From NCBI RefSeq assembly GCF_002367995.1, contig NZ_AP018207.1, positions 7,798,199 through 7,862,198 of the forward strand: DNA of 64,000 nucleotides, in the 5' to 3' direction. This DNA is from Calothrix brevissima NIES-22 (GTDB lineage: Bacteria > Cyanobacteriota > Cyanobacteriia > Cyanobacteriales > Nostocaceae). Shown one piece after another: positions 55,467 through 64,000 of the stretch. A program made the translations under genes and the position numbers. Each line of letters begins with the position of its first letter. Within the stretch, counting starts at the first letter, position 1. The notes beneath the pieces are model-generated. The model ran no database searches, had not been told where the DNA came from, and saw only the letters and a list, made by a program, of their open reading frames with translations.

Positions 55467-58400
55467 ATGCAACTTAAAGATAAAATTGAGAATATTTTTC
55501 CCCTTACACCGCTACAAAAAGGACTATTATTTCATTCCCTTTACGAACGAGAATCAGGCGTTTATTTCGAGCAATTTCATTGTCGGTTAGAAGGTAAAGT
55601 TTCTGTAATTGCAGTGCGTCAAGCATGGCAAAACCTAGTAGATAGACATCCAATTTTAAGAACTGCTATTGTTACCAAAGGGCAAACAGAACCAGTACAA
55701 ATTGTCTTTCGGAATTTAGTATTTAATATTGCCGAGCAAGATTGGCGCGGACTGAGTAACTCAGCCCAAAAAACCCGCCTCAGTGAATTTCTTGAAACAG
55801 ATAAAAAACAAGGCTTTATTTTAAATCGTCCGCCATTGATGCGGGTAACCTTAATTCGTTTAGGGGAAGAATCCTGGCATTTAGTTTGGAGTCACCACCA
55901 TATAATTTTAGATGGTTGGTCATGGCCAATTCTGCTGCGTGAATTCTTAATGTTGCATAAAGCAGCTAAAGAAAATATCGAGATATCTCTACCAAATATC
56001 CGTCCTTATGGTGATTTTATAGCTTGGTTAAAACAGAAAAATCCCCAAGATGGTGAAACATTTTGGCGGGAATATATGGCGGGATTTGCTAGTGCAACGC
56101 CCCTATTAATGATGTCTAAAACCAAGCATAGTAATGCTTTTATTAGTGGAGAAATTCAACAGTTACTATCGCCAGAAGTTACAGCATTATTACAAAAATT
56201 AGCTCAAAATTGTAGCGTTACCCTGAACACCGTTATTCAAGGGTCTTGGGCAATATTACTTAACCGTTATAGCCGCAATCAAGACATAGTTTATGGTATT
56301 ACAGTAGCCGGAAGACCCCCAGAATTACCAGGGGTAGAAGGGATGATTGGCCCCTTTATCAATACCTTGCCATTTCGTGCGATCATTTCTGGTACAGAAA
56401 CCCTTGATACTTGGTTACAAAACCTGCAATCTCGCGCTGCTTTGATTCGTCAATTTGAACATTCTAGCCTGTCAGATATTCAAGGCTGGAGTGATGTTCC
56501 GCGCGGACAACCAATGTTTGAAAGTTTGCTAGCTTTTGAAAACTTTCCTGTTGATAAATCGTTAAAAGCTGCTGATTTTGGGTTGAATGTTTCCGAATCT
56601 TTCTTTTTTGAAACCACCCATTATCCTTTAACTTTGGTGGTAGTTCCTGGGGATGGGCTATCTCTGAAATTAAGTTACAATGCATCTCGCTTTGATGCAG
56701 TAACTATGGAATTACTGCTTGAGCAATTTGCTAATTTGCTGATTAATATGGCAAATAACCCTCAAGCGCCTTTACAGTCTTTATCATTACTTCCCCCCGG
56801 TTATCGCTTACCAAAAGTAAACCCGCAGCAATTAGAATCCCAAGAAACTCTACAAGAAATCTTTGCAGAAATTGTCAGCAAATATCCCGAACAAATTGCG
56901 CTGACTTTTGAACAAGAAAATTTTACATATCAAGAATTAGATGAAAAGTCTAATCGTATTGCTCGATATTTACAAAAACAAGGTATTACTACAGATAAAA
57001 GAGTAGTAATTTGTCTGGAACGTTCTCCAGAATTAATTATTGCTATGCTGGGTGTAGTGAAAGCGGGTGGCGTATATGTTCCCATCGATCCAGCTTATCC
57101 TCGTGAAAGAATAGAATTTACTATTGCTGACTGTGAAGCCGAATTAATTCTCACCACAACTGCTATTAGTTCTCAGCTTCCTGAATCGAGCCATAAAATA
57201 TGTTTAGATGCAGTAGATGCACCATATTTAACTGAAAGCAACGCGCCCTTAATAATAGAAAATCTTGACCCGGAATCAGGCGCTTATATTATTTATACAT
57301 CTGGTTCCACAGGTAAACCCAAAGGTGTATTAGTTACCCAACATAACGTTACTCGTTTATTTCGCAGTACCCAACATTGGTTTGCATTTAATCAACAGGA
57401 TGTATGGACATTTTTTCATTCCTTCGCCTTTGATTTTTCCGTTTGGGAAATTTGGGGTGCGTTACTTTATGGCGGAAGATTAGTTATCGTTCCTTATTGC
57501 GTTAGCCGTGACCCGCAAACTTTCCTACAATTGCTACAAGCTGAAAAAGTCACCGTCCTCAATCAAACTCCTTCAGCTTTTGCACAATTACTAGTCTGTA
57601 GAGAGATTAACTGTAACCTCTCTCGTTTACGTTACATTATCTTTGGCGGCGAAGCTTTAAACCTCCCCAGTCTGCGTCCTTGGTTTGAACGTTATGGGGA
57701 ACAGCAAACCCGCTTAGTGAATATGTACGGAATTACAGAAACTACCGTCCATGTCACCTATAGACCAATTAATCAAGAAGATATAGACAATGCATCTGGT
57801 AGTTTAATTGGTCAGCCTATCCCCGATTTACAACTATATATCCTTGACCCTGATGGAAATCCTCTCCCCACCGGGGTAATTGGGGAAATGTATGTTGGTG
57901 GCGCGGGGGTAGCGCGTGGTTATCTCAACCGACCAGAATTAACCGCACAAAGGTTTGTACAGGATTATTTTGCAGATATTTCCGGAAAATATCCATCGCG
58001 TTTATATCGTACCGGCGATTTAGGTCGCTTTCTTCCTAACGGCGATTTGGAATATCTTGGACGTATAGATGACCAAGTAAAAATTCGTGGCTTCCGCATA
58101 GAAATTGGCGAAATTGAAACGGTGATTTCCCAATTTCCCCAAGTTCAAGAAGCCATAGTTGTAGTAGATGTTGATACAGAAACTAATCAAAAGCGGTTGA
58201 TTGCTTATATAGTTTGTATCCCTGGACAGCAACCGACAATTGAAACTCTGCGAAATTATTTGCAACAGCAATTACCTGATTACATGGTACCAGCGCAGAT
58301 TGTTTATTTAGATAAATTTCCCCTCACACCTAACGGTAAAGTCGATAGAAAAGCTTTACCTAAACCAAAAATTAACAGAGAAAATCTCGCAGTTGCCTTT

Positions 58401-61400
58401 GTTCCTCCCGCCACAGAAACCGAGGAAATTTTAGCTAAGATTTGGCAACAAGTTTTAGGGGTAAATCAGGTAGGCAGATTTGATAATTATTTTGTTTTAG
58501 GTGGCGATTCCATCCGCAGTATTCGCGTAGTTTCCCTCGCCCAATCCCAGGGATTAAACTTAAAATTAGAGCAAATTTTTGCCTATCCTACACTATCAGA
58601 TTTAGCAGAATTTTTAACAACAGCCACAGCCACAGATAATCAGCATCTTGATACCCAACCTTTTGCTTTAATTGCACCCCAAGATAGAGAAAAATTACCA
58701 GTTGGGGTTGAAGATGCTTATCCTGTGGGACAACTACAAGCCGGGATGTTATTTCATGGTGAATATTCGGAAGCTTCGACAACTTACCATGATGTTTTTA
58801 GTTTTCGGATTCGTATACCTTTTGATTTAGGCATTTGGGAAGCTGCTTATAACCAAATGTTCGCCAGACATCGGGTTTTAAGAACAGCATTTTATTTAGC
58901 AGAATTCTCTCAGCCAATTCAGGTGGTTTTTCAAGAAGTACACAGCCAAATCATTTTTACCGATTTAACAGCTTTATCAGCAACAGCCCAGGATGATTAT
59001 ATCCAAGAATTTATTATTAAAGAACGGGCAAATCGCTTTGATTATAAACAAGCGCCGTTGATACGTTTTCATATTCATCTGCTGGATGAAAACGTGATCC
59101 AAGCCAGTTTTACTTTACATCATGCCATCATGGATGGCTGGAGTTTAGCCAATTTCTTATCAGAATTCACAGGCTTATATCTCCATCTAATGAATAGGGG
59201 TGTACCTGCACTTCCCCCAGCACCAGCTTTAGAATATTCTCGCTTTATCGCTTTAGAACAGCAGGCTTTAGCTGATGTTAAACAGCGCGAATTTTGGCAA
59301 AATCAACTAGCAGAAATTCCCTTGACTCAACTTCCGCGCTGGCCGGGTGTGGTTTCTGCAGGGTCAAGAATGGGTAAATTTGATATTACTTTACCCGCCA
59401 ATATTTCTCAAGCTGTAAAAGTCTTAGCCAAGCAGTTAGGCGTACCTTTAAAAACATTATTGCTAGCGGTTCATCTGCAAGTTCTCAGCGTTTATTCTGG
59501 AGAAAGCGAAATTGTCACAGGTTTGGTAAGTAATGGTAGACCTACAGAAACTGATAGCGATCGCGTTTTAGGTCTATTCTTAAATACAATACCGTTACGC
59601 TTATCATTACCGCGCGGTTCTTGGGTTGACTTAATTAAACAAACTTGGCAAGCTGAACAAGAATTAATGCCTTATCGACACTTTCCTTTGGCAGAAATTC
59701 AGCGTTTACATCGGTCGCAAAGTCTCTATGAAACATCATTTAACTTTGTCCATTTTCACGTTTATCAAGGCTTGCTCAATTGGCGAGATGTGGAGTTAAT
59801 TAAAGCCGAATCTTTGGATGAATCGAGTATTCCCTTTGCGGTTAGTTGGAATGAAGAAGTCGGTGGTGACAATATTTCCTTTAATATCACATACGACCGC
59901 CAAGAATTTGCAGAGGCGCAAATCTTAAATATTGGTAGCTACTATCAAAATAGTATCAATGCTTTAATCGCTAATCCTCACGGAGAAATGGGGATTTCAC
60001 TTTTCTCAATTCCAGGAAAACAAAGAGAAAATTACCCATTACCAGTTACCCCAGTACATGAAATTGTAGCTCAACAAGCAGCAGCCAATCCGGGAGCGAT
60101 CGCAATTATTTGTGATGGAGAAAGTTGGACATATAGCCAACTCAATCACAAGGCGAATCAATTAGCAAGATTCTTACTTGAATGGGGTATTAGTACAGAA
60201 CAACCTGTAGGTATTTGTTTGGAACGTTCCTTCGACATGGTTTGTGCTATGTTGGCGGTTCTTAAAGCTGGTGGTTGTTATGTCCCCATTGACCCCCATT
60301 ACCCATTGGTGCGGGTTCAGTCGATGTTGGCAGACGCGCAAATTCAGCTGCTGTTATCTCGTTCTGATTTAGAAATTTTCTCTGATTTCGTAGCTGATAA
60401 TTGTCAAATTATCTGTGTTGATATTTATCAAGAAAAAATTGCAGTTCAATCTGTTGCAGATTTAGAAATTGCAGTTTTAAATGAGAATCTGGCATATATT
60501 ATCTTCACTTCTGGTTCCACAGGAAGACCCAAAGGAATTACGATTTCCCATCAGGCTTTAGCACATCACCAAGCTTGGTTTTTAGAAACTTTTGGCGTAA
60601 CTTCTCACGATGTCGTCTTGCAAAAAACACCATTTAGTTTTGATGCGTCGGTGTGGGAATTTTGGACTCCTTTGATGGTGGGGGCTAAGTTGGTAATGGC
60701 GCAACCGGGAGGTCATCAAGACCCGGCGTATTTGGTCAATACTATTCAACAAGAAAAAGTGACTCTGCTACAATTGGTGCCGAGTCTATTAGAAATGCTG
60801 TTAGGCGAACCGGGATTTGCTGAATGTTCATCTCTGCGATTAGTTTTTAGTGGTGGTGAAGCACTGAAAAAACGGGTTTGGGATGAGTTTGCACAACTTT
60901 TAGCGATTCCTTTGGTGAATCTTTACGGCCCGGCGGAAACAACAATTGATGTAGCATTTCATCAATGCCAACTAGATGAAATTACTGATACGATTCCCAT
61001 CGGTCAACCAGTCAATCATGCAGATTTATATATCTTAAATTCCCTAATGCAGCCTGTACCCATTGGCACACCGGGAGAGTTATATATTGCTGGTTGTCAA
61101 TTAGCTAGGGGATACGCCTATGCACCGGGAATCACCGCCGAACGCTTTATACCAGACCCCTTTGCAGAAAATCCTGGTAGTCGGATGTATCGCACAGGCG
61201 ATCGCGCGCGTTATTTACCTGATGGTAGAATCGAGTTCTTGGGACGTATAGATCAACAGGTGAAAATCCGGGGTTTCCGCATCGAAACTGGGGAAGTTGT
61301 CGCTGCTTTAGAACAACCTACTTGGGTAGTGCGCGCTGTCACGAAAGCTATTGCAATTACCGATAAACCCCAACGACTAGTTGCATATTTACAACTGCAA

Positions 61401-64000
61401 ATACCTCCCGCAAATTGGCAAACATTATTGCGATCGCATTTATCGGAGTTACTCCCCGATTATATGATGCCTTCGCTGTTTGTTAGTCTTGATGTTTGGC
61501 CTTTGCTACCCAATGGCAAAATTAATCTCAACGCTTTACCAATTCCTGATGAGGAAAATGTTGTTACCCATCAGCAATATATCGCCCCACGCACGGAAAT
61601 TGAAGAGATACTAACTCAACTTTGGCAGCAAGTATTACAAGTATCCCAAGTAGGGATTGCTGATAATTTTTTTGAATTAGGTGGAGACTCAATTCTCGCT
61701 TTACAAATTATTGCCAAAGCGCGGGATGCTGGTTTTTATTTCACGCCTCAAGATTTGTTTAAACATCCCCAAATTGAGGCGTTAGCAACACAGGTAAAAA
61801 CATCAAATAAAATTCCCAACGCTTTAACTCTGCCTATAGGTAGCGAAATCCCCCTTACTCCTATTCAAAAATGGTTCTTTAACCAAAACTTACCCCATCC
61901 AGAACATTGGAATCAGGCAATTCTCTTAGATATCAAATCAGAAATTAATGCCAGCCAATGTGAAACTGCTTTAAATTATCTTGCCAAAATTCACCCAGCT
62001 TTCCGTCTGCGCTTCCAGCAAACTGCAACCGGATGGATACAAAAGTTAGACGATGATAGCCGAGTTTTAAATTTTGATGTTGTTGATTTTACTGCTGTTT
62101 CGCCAACAGAATTATCAGCCCAACTGCAAACCATTGCTAGTCAATTTCAAGCTCAACTAAATTTAGCCACCGGGACTCTGTTCCGCGCCGTCTACTTCCA
62201 AACTGATGAACATACCAGCGATAAGCTATTACTAATTATTCATCACCTCATCGTTGACGGGATTTCCTGGCGCGTCATTTTACAAGATTTAGCTACAGCT
62301 TGTAATGCTTTACAACAACAACAAGAAATTTCCTTAGCTACTCATAGCATCGGCTTCCCACAGTGGACTCAACACCTACATCATCTAACAGAAAATTCCA
62401 CCTGGGAAGAAGAAGTTAATTTCTGGAAACAGCAATATATTGATAATACGCAACTTCCTTTAGACTTTCCCGACAACATCGCCAACAACACAGAAATTTC
62501 TGCCAGTCAAATAGAGTGCAATTTCAGCCAAGAAGAAACTGCAAGCCTGTTGTATGAATTACCCCGCACCCACAAAGTCAGAATTCAAGAAGTTCTTTTG
62601 ACTGCTTTACTATCAGCAGTTACAGAATGGACAGGGGAAGCTAACATCTTAATTGCCCTCGAAAGTCACGGTAGAGAAAGCGATTTTACAGCAATTGATA
62701 TTTCTGATGCTGTCGGCTGGTTTACATCTCTCTTCCCTATAAAATTAGAGAACAAAGGCGATATTTTCGCGAACTTAGCCAGTGTTAAAGAACAGTTGCG
62801 GAATTTGCCTAATAATGGCTTTGCATACGGTATCCTGGCACAAAACCCAGAATTCGCCTTGACTTTACCACCAATTCCTGAAGGTATCCTGTTTAATTAT
62901 TTGGGACAGTTTGATGAAAATATTTCCCCAACTGCACCCTTTACCCCAGCGACTGAAGATGTAGGACTATCCCGCCACCCAGAAAATCGGCGTGCTTTTC
63001 AACTAGAAATTACTAGTTTAATTGCTAACGGAAAATTACAAATGCGGTTTGGTTTTAGCAAAGCTTTGCATCGAGAAGCAACAATACATCATTTAGCAGA
63101 TAATTTCGCCAAGCATTTACAGCTACTATTAACAACTAGCCGCCAGCAAGCATATAGTTTTACCCCTGCAGATTTTCCCCTAGCTGGAATCAATGGAGAA
63201 CAATTAACTATAGCTTTAGCCGGAAATATTGATGTCGAAGATATTTATCCTCTGTCCCCTGTGCAAGAGGGAATACTTTTCCATAGCAATTACGAATCAG
63301 ATAAAGATGTTTACCTGCAACAGGTGAGTGGAGAAATAGCAGGAATTCTCGATATCGAAACTTTTAAAAATGCTTGGGAAGCTTGTATTAACCGCCATCA
63401 AAGTTTACGCGCTTCCTTTGTTTGGCAAGATTTACCCCGACCATTACAGCGTATTCACCGCCATGTAAATTTACCTTTTGTCTATGCAGATTGGCGTGAT
63501 TTTAATGCTGAAGAAATAGCCGATAAATGGTCATTATTACTCACAACAGACCGCCAGCAAAAAATATCGCCAGAAACAGCGCCACTGATGCGGATGACTT
63601 TAGTGAGAACCGAAACAGAAAAATGGCGTTTCTTGTGGACTCACCATCATTTATTGTTAGATGGCTGGTCATTACCGCTAGTTTTTCAAGATGCGATCGC
63701 ATTTTACCAAGCTAATACCCAACCTCCAACTTTACCCCAACCGCCGATTTACCGCGATTTTATCGCTTGGTTACAAAAACAAGATTCTAGTTCCGCAGTC
63801 TCTTTCTGGCGAGAAGAATTAAGCGGTGTCCGGGAAGCTACAAATTTAGGTATAAAAAACAACTCAAGCGAAGATTACCAAACCTTACAAACTGCCATCC
63901 CCCAAGAAATTTACAGCCAACTCAAAGCCTTTGCCCAAAAACAGCAAGTAACATTAAGTACTTTAATTCAAGCGGCTTGGGGTATTTTGTTGAGTCGATA
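55467..64000 (+). CDS. NRPS (partial): C-A(Thr)-PCP-C-A(Gln)-PCP-E-C...
   Basis: Open from ATG 55467 (GAAAGGA about 8 nt upstream) to the window edge, at least 2844 codons. Approximate domains: C (HHHIILDGWS near 142), A (YTSGSTGKPKG near 610), PCP (GGDSIRS near 1012), C (HHAIMDGWS near 1218), A (FTSGSTGRPKG near 1681), PCP (GGDSILA near 2072), E (HHLIVDGISWR near 2258) and a further C (HHHLLLDGWS near 2725). A pockets read Thr (D-F-W-N-I-G-M-V-H-K) and Gln-like (D-A-W-Q-F-G-L-I-D-K). The second C domain (YPVGQLQAGMLFHGEY...TTYHDVFSFRI) diverges from standard C domains. In hassallidin this stretch would be Dhb5, D-Gln6 and Gly7, with the Gly module beyond the edge. Confidence 0.92.
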   Translation, partial: MQLKDKIENIFPLTPLQKGLLFHSLYERESGVYFEQFHCRLEGKVSVIAVRQAWQNLVDRHPILRTAIVTKGQTEPVQIVFRNLVFNIAEQDWRGLSNSAQKTRLSEFLETDKKQGFILNRPPLMRVTLIRLGEESWHLVWSHHHIILDGWSWPILLREFLMLHKAAKENIEISLPNIRPYGDFIAWLKQKNPQDGETFWREYMAGFASATPLLMMSKTKHSNAFISGEIQQLLSPEVTALLQKLAQNCSVTLNTVIQGSWAILLNRYSRNQDIVYGITVAGRPPELPGVEGMIGPFINTLPFRAIISGTETLDTWLQNLQSRAALIRQFEHSSLSDIQGWSDVPRGQPMFESLLAFENFPVDKSLKAADFGLNVSESFFFETTHYPLTLVVVPGDGLSLKLSYNASRFDAVTMELLLEQFANLLINMANNPQAPLQSLSLLPPGYRLPKVNPQQLESQETLQEIFAEIVSKYPEQIALTFEQENFTYQELDEKSNRIARYLQKQGITTDKRVVICLERSPELIIAMLGVVKAGGVYVPIDPAYPRERIEFTIADCEAELILTTTAISSQLPESSHKICLDAVDAPYLTESNAPLIIENLDPESGAYIIYTSGSTGKPKGVLVTQHNVTRLFRSTQHWFAFNQQDVWTFFHSFAFDFSVWEIWGALLYGGRLVIVPYCVSRDPQTFLQLLQAEKVTVLNQTPSAFAQLLVCREINCNLSRLRYIIFGGEALNLPSLRPWFERYGEQQTRLVNMYGITETTVHVTYRPINQEDIDNASGSLIGQPIPDLQLYILDPDGNPLPTGVIGEMYVGGAGVARGYLNRPELTAQRFVQDYFADISGKYPSRLYRTGDLGRFLPNGDLEYLGRIDDQVKIRGFRIEIGEIETVISQFPQVQEAIVVVDVDTETNQKRLIAYIVCIPGQQPTIETLRNYLQQQLPDYMVPAQIVYLDKFPLTPNGKVDRKALPKPKINRENLAVAFVPPATETEEILAKIWQQVLGVNQVGRFDNYFVLGGDSIRSIRVVSLAQSQGLNLKLEQIFAYPTLSDLAEFLTTATATDNQHLDTQPFALIAPQDREKLPVGVEDAYPVGQLQAGMLFHGEYSEASTTYHDVFSFRIRIPFDLGIWEAAYNQMFARHRVLRTAFYLAEFSQPIQVVFQEVHSQIIFTDLTALSATAQDDYIQEFIIKERANRFDYKQAPLIRFHIHLLDENVIQASFTLHHAIMDGWSLANFLSEFTGLYLHLMNRGVPALPPAPALEYSRFIALEQQALADVKQREFWQNQLAEIPLTQLPRWPGVVSAGSRMGKFDITLPANISQAVKVLAKQLGVPLKTLLLAVHLQVLSVYSGESEIVTGLVSNGRPTETDSDRVLGLFLNTIPLRLSLPRGSWVDLIKQTWQAEQELMPYRHFPLAEIQRLHRSQSLYETSFNFVHFHVYQGLLNWRDVELIKAESLDESSIPFAVSWNEEVGGDNISFNITYDRQEFAEAQILNIGSYYQNSINALIANPHGEMGISLFSIPGKQRENYPLPVTPVHEIVAQQAAANPGAIAIICDGESWTYSQLNHKANQLARFLLEWGISTEQPVGICLERSFDMVCAMLAVLKAGGCYVPIDPHYPLVRVQSMLADAQIQLLLSRSDLEIFSDFVADNCQIICVDIYQEKIAVQSVADLEIAVLNENLAYIIFTSGSTGRPKGITISHQALAHHQAWFLETFGVTSHDVVLQKTPFSFDASVWEFWTPLMVGAKLVMAQPGGHQDPAYLVNTIQQEKVTLLQLVPSLLEMLLGEPGFAECSSLRLVFSGGEALKKRVWDEFAQLLAIPLVNLYGPAETTIDVAFHQCQLDEITDTIPIGQPVNHADLYILNSLMQPVPIGTPGELYIAGCQLARGYAYAPGITAERFIPDPFAENPGSRMYRTGDRARYLPDGRIEFLGRIDQQVKIRGFRIETGEVVAALEQPTWVVRAVTKAIAITDKPQRLVAYLQLQIPPANWQTLLRSHLSELLPDYMMPSLFVSLDVWPLLPNGKINLNALPIPDEENVVTHQQYIAPRTEIEEILTQLWQQVLQVSQVGIADNFFELGGDSILALQIIAKARDAGFYFTPQDLFKHPQIEALATQVKTSNKIPNALTLPIGSEIPLTPIQKWFFNQNLPHPEHWNQAILLDIKSEINASQCETALNYLAKIHPAFRLRFQQTATGWIQKLDDDSRVLNFDVVDFTAVSPTELSAQLQTIASQFQAQLNLATGTLFRAVYFQTDEHTSDKLLLIIHHLIVDGISWRVILQDLATACNALQQQQEISLATHSIGFPQWTQHLHHLTENSTWEEEVNFWKQQYIDNTQLPLDFPDNIANNTEISASQIECNFSQEETASLLYELPRTHKVRIQEVLLTALLSAVTEWTGEANILIALESHGRESDFTAIDISDAVGWFTSLFPIKLENKGDIFANLASVKEQLRNLPNNGFAYGILAQNPEFALTLPPIPEGILFNYLGQFDENISPTAPFTPATEDVGLSRHPENRRAFQLEITSLIANGKLQMRFGFSKALHREATIHHLADNFAKHLQLLLTTSRQQAYSFTPADFPLAGINGEQLTIALAGNIDVEDIYPLSPVQEGILFHSNYESDKDVYLQQVSGEIAGILDIETFKNAWEACINRHQSLRASFVWQDLPRPLQRIHRHVNLPFVYADWRDFNAEEIADKWSLLLTTDRQQKISPETAPLMRMTLVRTETEKWRFLWTHHHLLLDGWSLPLVFQDAIAFYQANTQPPTLPQPPIYRDFIAWLQKQDSSSAVSFWREELSGVREATNLGIKNNSSEDYQTLQTAIPQEIYSQLKAFAQKQQVTLSTLIQAAWGILLSR

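Overview
This window comes from a filamentous heterocystous cyanobacterium (Nostocales), probably close to Tolypothrix, Fremyella or Calothrix. The evidence is a sulfur-starvation type phycocyanin operon (cpc3), abundant short tandem repeats, GCGATCGC-rich DNA and a hassallidin-like NRPS cluster. This is inferred from content, not from a database match.

Positions 1-34800 look like a sulfur-limitation island. From left to right: an AprAB-like flavoprotein/ferredoxin pair with a sulfonate-binding protein (- strand); a Tas-type aldo/keto reductase; an SLH porin; a second sulfonate-binding lipoprotein; a Tat-exported vanadium-haloperoxidase-like protein with a cytochrome c-like partner; cpcB3A3H3I3D3; a nitroreductase; a decayed toxin/immunity locus; a dispersed ssu/tau cluster (ssuB, ssuA, a TauD-family gene, a methyltransferase, ssuC, ssuD, ssuE); a divergent sulfonate-binding protein; and a - strand run of amidohydrolase, SBP, tauD and a thioredoxin-fold protein. 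A GST on the + strand closes the island. There are five sulfonate-binding proteins but only one ATPase and one permease here.

The main observation is compositional. Many of these proteins contain no Met or Cys apart from the initiator: the 589-aa porin, both TauD-family enzymes, SsuE, one binding protein, the GST and the three phycobilisome linkers. The mature porin and one mature binding protein should contain no sulfur at all. The phycocyanin subunits keep only the chromophore-binding cysteines, and the 606-aa haloperoxidase-like protein keeps a single Cys. Sulfur sparing known for Cpc3 therefore appears to extend to envelope, redox and sulfonate-scavenging proteins. Many of these transcription units also have a shared imperfect palindrome of 28 bp upstream (consensus ATACGGTAA-N10-TTACCGTAT), a candidate operator of an unidentified sulfur-limitation regulator.

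Positions 34879-64000 hold a non-ribosomal peptide cluster: a - strand NRPS with N-methyl-Thr and Gln modules plus thioesterase, a glycosyltransferase, an SDR, an Asp/Asn beta-hydroxylase-family protein, and two + strand NRPSs (D-Thr, D-Tyr; then Thr, D-Gln and the start of a further module). Read from the adenylation-domain residues, this order matches residues 3-9 of hassallidin-type glycolipopeptides. The sulfur-poor composition ends at this boundary. Dispersed palindromes, MITE-like elements and tandem repeats fill many intergenic regions. No tRNA, rRNA, CRISPR array or transposase gene was recognised.
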